From assembly GCA_014843695.1 (NCBI GenBank), contig CM026404.1, forward strand, positions 81,042,847 to 81,106,846: a DNA stretch of 64,000 nucleotides, given 5' to 3'. Positions 60,027-64,000 of the stretch are shown one piece after another. The position numbers and the translations under genes were made by a program. The DNA comes from Archivesica marissinica (lineage: Eukaryota; Mollusca; Bivalvia; Venerida; Vesicomyidae). The notes under the pieces are model-generated. The model worked only from the letters and a program-made list of their open reading frames with translations. It did not search any database and was not told the origin of the DNA. Within the stretch, counting starts at the first letter, position 1. Each line of letters starts with the position of its first letter.

Positions 60027-60356
60027 AATTTAGTTTAAACAATATTTTATTTCAATGAATATACATAATATAATGATCACAATAAGAAAATACATGTAGG
60101 ATTGAGGAGAAAGCAACTTGCTTATATGGTTACCTCTTTCCTATGTACATACATGTAGGATCGAGGAGAAAGCAACTTGCTTATATGGTTTTTTTTTTTT
60201 AGGATGAGGAGAAGCATGCTTATGGTACCTCTTTCCTATGTACATACATGTAGGATTGAGGAGAAAGCAACTTGCTTATATGGTTACCTCTTTCCTATGT
60301 ACATACATGTAGGATTGAGGAGAAAGCAACTTGCTTATATGGTTACCTCTTTCCTA
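60027..60356. mobile_element. dispersed element with 59-bp tandem repeats (copy 2)
   Basis: Same 5' part as 39,784 (atttagtttaaacaatattt, cacaataagaaaatac) and about five 59-bp units, one scrambled with a poly-T run near 60,190. It ends ctttcctag like copy 1. The direct repeat cacgcaattta flanks it loosely (60,022 and 60,364). Confidence 0.8.
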
Positions 60357-60530
60357 GTAATTTCACGCAATTTATTGGTTACTTTTGTGATGAAAGCAAG
60401 TATAGATTGTTACAATATCTTCCTTATTGATAATAACCAAAGTAGAGTTAATAAATTCTAGGCAATACATGGAAATTGTGGTTTTTTTTTGTTCCCATTC
60501 ATTCTCGCTTGAATCGGTGATCAATTTGTT

Positions 60531-60609
60531 ATTGGGGTTTAAAGTCACACCATCAGCTTAGGTCATACGGCGACTCTCCAGCTATTATTGATGGAGGAAG
60601 ACCCTGGAA
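60531..60609 (-). mobile_element. SINE family E, tail part
   Basis: gggtttaaagtcacaccatc and gcgactctccagctattatt; the remainder is lost at the point where a family A copy inserted. Confidence 0.7.
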
Positions 60610-60620
60610 AGATGAAGATT

Positions 60621-60831
60621 AGTTTATACAACTTTATTTTAGCTCGATTGCGAAACAAGTTCTTACAACTTGTATTAATAACTCTCGAGACCTCATTCCT
60701 GATAGAATCCATCGCCACGAGGGAGAGAGAAGCAACCTGGAATTTAAATGCCTTTGCTCCAGCGGGGCTCGAACTCCGGACCGTTTCCACCTGAAGCGAA
60801 AGCGCATCCACTGCGCTATCACGACTTCCAC
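60621..60831 (-). mobile_element. SINE family A with 11-bp TSD
   Basis: Nearly full-length minus-strand copy, lacking a short piece of the middle. The direct repeat agatgaagatt lies at 60,610-60,620 and 60,832-60,842. Confidence 0.92.
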
Positions 60832-60842
60832 AGATGAAGATT

Positions 60843-61987
60843 CATAGCCTGATATATAGACTATATTGGTTAGAGATAAAGATTTTACGTTTTTTTTCAA
60901 ATTCACCAAATAGAAAACAGAGTACAGTGGTCTAAGGTGATTGTCGCTAAATGAGTTGTTTCCCTTGTCAGTCGTTCCGATCGTAAATGAGGTAACTTTC
61001 GGGACTTTTCGGAGCGTGTAGTTCAATTGACTAACGGAAAAGGGGGTGCGCGAAACCAGTTCTATTTTAAGTAACATGTCTTGCATCTACGTTTTGAATA
61101 TGTCTACATTCAATGGTAATTACGTTAAAACTAATTCTCGAAATACTAGGTGTTACAATCATAGGCCCTACTTATTCTTTTTTTTAAACAGTTGCAGTCA
61201 TCCAATTATCACCAATTAATCCATTGATAAATCGATTTCTTTCGGTATCGGCATAATTATGCCCCCAGCTGTTGTGTACAGTATATACTAATTATTGATA
61301 AATTAAACAGATCACACGTATCGGCTAATATACGGTTGACCGTTAACCTACCTTACGATGATTGACAGCTAATTAAGCATGATCAAAGAGTCGTGGTTCT
61401 AGTTTGGGCAGCAGGGCGGAACAAATTGGGCAAAAGGGCGGGGCTAAAAAGGGACAGGGCGCCGCGCCCTGCCATTCCGCTCTAGAGAAAACCCTATATA
61501 TAGTTTATACATAAACAAATTTTCTTTTTATTTTATGCTAATTGGTGAAAAACAAACACAAAATGAAGAAATTAAAATAGCTGGCCTCCGTGTTTTTGCG
61601 CGGATGAATACATTGACGACTATACGTCGTGAGTCGATACACAAATATGCCGCCATCTTGAATTTAAAGTTGAATCGAGGAAAAATACATGAAAATATTT
61701 ACGGTATTGGATTTATTGTTACAATTTGCAGTGACAAACTTCGAGACATTGTCAATTGTATTTCGCTTTTGATTTGTTTCATAACAAAAACAATAATACA
61801 GGTAAATAGTGTCATTGAGGCCAGGTAACCGGTGAAAATTAAATAACACGTCTAAGCATTTAAAGGGAGAGTAATAGTGCAAGAAGTGTATTGGGAAGGG
61901 AGATAATAAAAAAAAGTAGTCCGGCAAAATACAGTGAGTGATATGGATTATATCTCACTGTATTTCATCAATTAGCATAAAATAAAA
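60843..61987. other. no gene recognised
   Basis: Over 1 kb with no supported gene. A GC-rich patch at 61,400-61,490 (gggcggggctaaaaagggac) stands out from the AT-rich background but I can assign no function. An ORF at 61,535-61,828 has no family support. Confidence 0.45.
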
Positions 61988-62145
61988 ATTTATATTAGCT
62001 CGATTATAAAAAACATTTTTAGAAAATTAGTTTGATCGCTCTCGAAGCATCATTCCTGATGGAATCCAGCGCCATTAAAGGCAATGTGCACAATCGGAAC
62101 GGTTACAGCTGGGCCTTTTACACCTGAAGCGAATATCTCACTCGA
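61988..62145 (-). mobile_element. SINE family A, heavily worn
   Basis: Tail (tatattagctcgattataaa) and central block (cattcctgatggaatccagc) are recognisable; the head is mostly lost. Confidence 0.7.
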
Positions 62146-62324
62146 GCAGGTGACATCGATTGTTACTAGTACACACAATACTTTATAATACATTATCACA
62201 GGGTAACAAAACATGTGTAATCTCAAAATTTCGTAGTTTCATCAAAATCCACACACGTTATTGGAGGAGTAATGACTAACACGATGTGTCTATTGGGGAA
62301 ACATGCACGGTTTGTGGGGGTTAT

Positions 62325-62505
62325 TTTGTTTATTTAATGTCGCTACCAGTTGCCCATTAGAGTGACGGTCAGTTTACCTGGCAGGCTCCAGCAGTAAACC
62401 AGTACTTGGTGCACCAACCGCCGTAAAAAATTGCCAACTTTTTTCATATTAAGAGACATGGTCTGAGCGGGGCTCGAACCCGTGACTATCAAACCACGGA
62501 GGCGG
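62325..62505 (-). mobile_element. SINE family D, copy 2
   Basis: Tail tttaatgtcgctaccagttg, middle aaaccagtacttggtgcacc, head gcggggctcgaacccgtgac and ccacggaggcgg. Matches 1,769-2,015 with a deletion in the head. Confidence 0.8.
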
Positions 62506-62808
62506 ACTCTGTGGGGATTATTTGTATCCAGAGGATCTTTTAATGACTTCACCTCACGGTTCTGCAGTAAATTATGGACCGATTAATAACAACAACATGT
62601 TGTCCAATTGCACATACAATTGTATATATTTTTCTAAACAATCAACAAGTGAAAAAGTTCAACAATTTCAAAGGAAATAAATAATCAAGTACATAAAATT
62701 ATAATGATTCAACATATTTACAATAATGAATACTCCCTACCGGTAGTATTGAAGATCTATAAATAACTTCCGTAGTATGCTTAATGAACAATATTTGTCC
62801 ATGTTGGT
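62506..62808. other. no gene recognised
   Basis: AT-rich sequence, nothing recognised. Confidence 0.4.
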
Positions 62809-63025
62809 TTGTAATACAAATTTATTTTAGCTCGATTGTGACACAAGTTCGTACAACTTATATTAATCACTGTGGAGACATCATTACTGATGGAAACCAC
62901 AAGGGAAAGAGAAGAGGCATGTGGAATTTAAATATGCCATAAAGGCACAATCGTCATGGCAACAGCTGGGCTCGAACTCGGGGGGGGGGCCTTTCGCACC
63001 TGAAGCAAATGTGCTATCACGACTA
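62809..63025 (-). mobile_element. SINE family A, worn
   Basis: Tail and central block present. A run of nine G at about 62,980 and a shortened head mark it as decayed. Confidence 0.8.
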
Positions 63026-63180
63026 ACTGTCAATCAAAACTTTCTACGAGATTAGAAACAAGTAAACATCCAGAATAAATGGAAGAATAACATATATACC
63101 ATAATCTCTAAAGAGTTGGGATATGCCGACGCAGCATAGTTCTGCCAAGTGATTTAGCGCCACTATCTGAATAGCAACAT

Positions 63181-63232
63181 CATAGAGCCTGTTCAGACGA
63201 CACGTTCTGTGCCATCTGATCTGGCTCTATGC
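63181..63232. mobile_element. hairpin MITE core, diverged
   Basis: catagagcctgttcaga pairs with tctgatctggctctatg with two mismatches; same family as 59,527. Confidence 0.7.
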
Positions 63233-63267
63233 TGCTTGCAAAAATGATTTTATCGGTTTAAAGCGAC

Positions 63268-63425
63268 GTGAGATTCTGGTTTGTATTACGACTGTTGGTT
63301 TTGGCTACTACACTGTCGGTATACGTGGTATTGCGCTCGGCCACAAGGTTCGCCGGCGGCCAGGGTAAAATAAGCCCAATCAACATGTAGTATTGGTAAT
63401 GGCATCAATAGGCGCTTCTATGATG
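63268..63425 (+). mobile_element. fragment of the ~120-bp-repeat TIR element
   Basis: gtgagattctggtttgtatt, ttggctactaca and tagtattggtaatggcatca match the unique 3' part of the copies at 54,100 and 55,627, with an insertion of about 70 bp between. Confidence 0.65.
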
Positions 63426-63586
63426 CCCAGGTAGAACCACCGATCCCGTAGGAACAATTATTGGAATCTGACTTATATGCCTACACGTTAGTCTGTTTTC
63501 CGGCGTGGAATGGAAAGGTAATTTACTCGTTAGATAGCGCTACGCCATAATGAAAATTGTGACGAAATTATTATTCATAACTATAG

Positions 63587-63640
63587 TTTATACAAATTTA
63601 ATTAAAAAAAGCTTCATTGCGAAACAAGTTCCTACAACTG
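63587..63640 (-). mobile_element. SINE family A tail fragment
   Basis: tagtttatacaaatttaatt then cattgcgaaacaagttccta; only the tail remains. The last 360 bases of the window show nothing I can name. Confidence 0.65.
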
Positions 63641-64000
63641 GAATTTTAAATTCCACTAGACCTAGCTGGGGCTAAAAATCAGGTTAACCTGTAGCACCAT
63701 GCAATGAAAAAGAAACATGTCTGCTATTTTCGTTTCACTCGTTGGGTCAAGATAAGTACAAATTTAGAGACATTTATGAAGACTGATAAAAAAAAAATTA
63801 CGCATTAAGTCGAGACAATCGACATAGACCTAGCTACTAATAAATATCATAGCCCTAGTCTATTATCACATTACTAACGTCGTACCCGTTAGCTTCCAGC
63901 GCCACAACACAATAGAAATATGCCCCACAGCCTGCTCAACAGATCTAGAATCACACACTCGCTTCATGTAACATACTTACGTTGGTTCTATAGGGTATGG

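Overview
This window is animal nuclear DNA, not bacterial. Coding sequence sits in short exons with GT-AG introns, and tRNA-headed SINEs, LINE remnants, small inverted-repeat DNA elements and minisatellite arrays make up most of the length. The SINE types, the protein similarities and the minisatellite load suggest a marine mollusc, most likely a bivalve and possibly a scallop. That placement is inference from memory, not a search result.

Layout. 1-3,075: intergenic, with SINEs and a pogo-like MITE. 3,076-7,412: array of a 62-bp unit. 7,667-8,666: gap of exactly 1,000 N. 8,667-20,735: a 12-kb array of a 52-bp unit containing two duplicated copies of one SINE insertion. 21,672-27,134: first four exons of a NEK9-type protein kinase gene on the + strand; every intron after exon 2 is filled by a different minisatellite. 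28,676-29,675: second 1,000-N gap. 29,676-40,482: last eight exons of an SLC13-family sodium/anion cotransporter gene on the + strand, entered through a 51-bp array that includes its splice acceptor. 41,555-43,385: decayed LINE with a Tc1/mariner-like element and a SINE nested in it. 43,805-43,912: probable first exon of a second SLC13 gene. 47,073-52,181: very uniform array of a 36-bp unit. 52,182-53,181: third 1,000-N gap. 53,182-53,886: 38-bp array. 53,887-64,000: transposon-rich DNA with composite TIR elements, hairpin elements, a LINE 3' fragment, SINEs and one doubtful terminal exon.

Only two or three protein-coding genes are supported, all incomplete. NEK9 stops inside its kinase domain and SLC13 starts in the middle, both at the second gap, so that gap must hide far more than 1 kb or join separate pieces. 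The SLC13 frame is continuous over eight exons except for one in-frame TAG in the penultimate exon.

The most interesting pattern is the relation between tandem repeats, splice sites and transposon ends. In both genes a minisatellite has grown from a unit that spans a 3' splice site and the first bases of the exon, giving many decoy acceptors. Two of the satellites share sequence with the termini of MITEs elsewhere in the window, which points to transposon ends as satellite seeds. I found no CRISPR array, operon or bacterial-type defence system.
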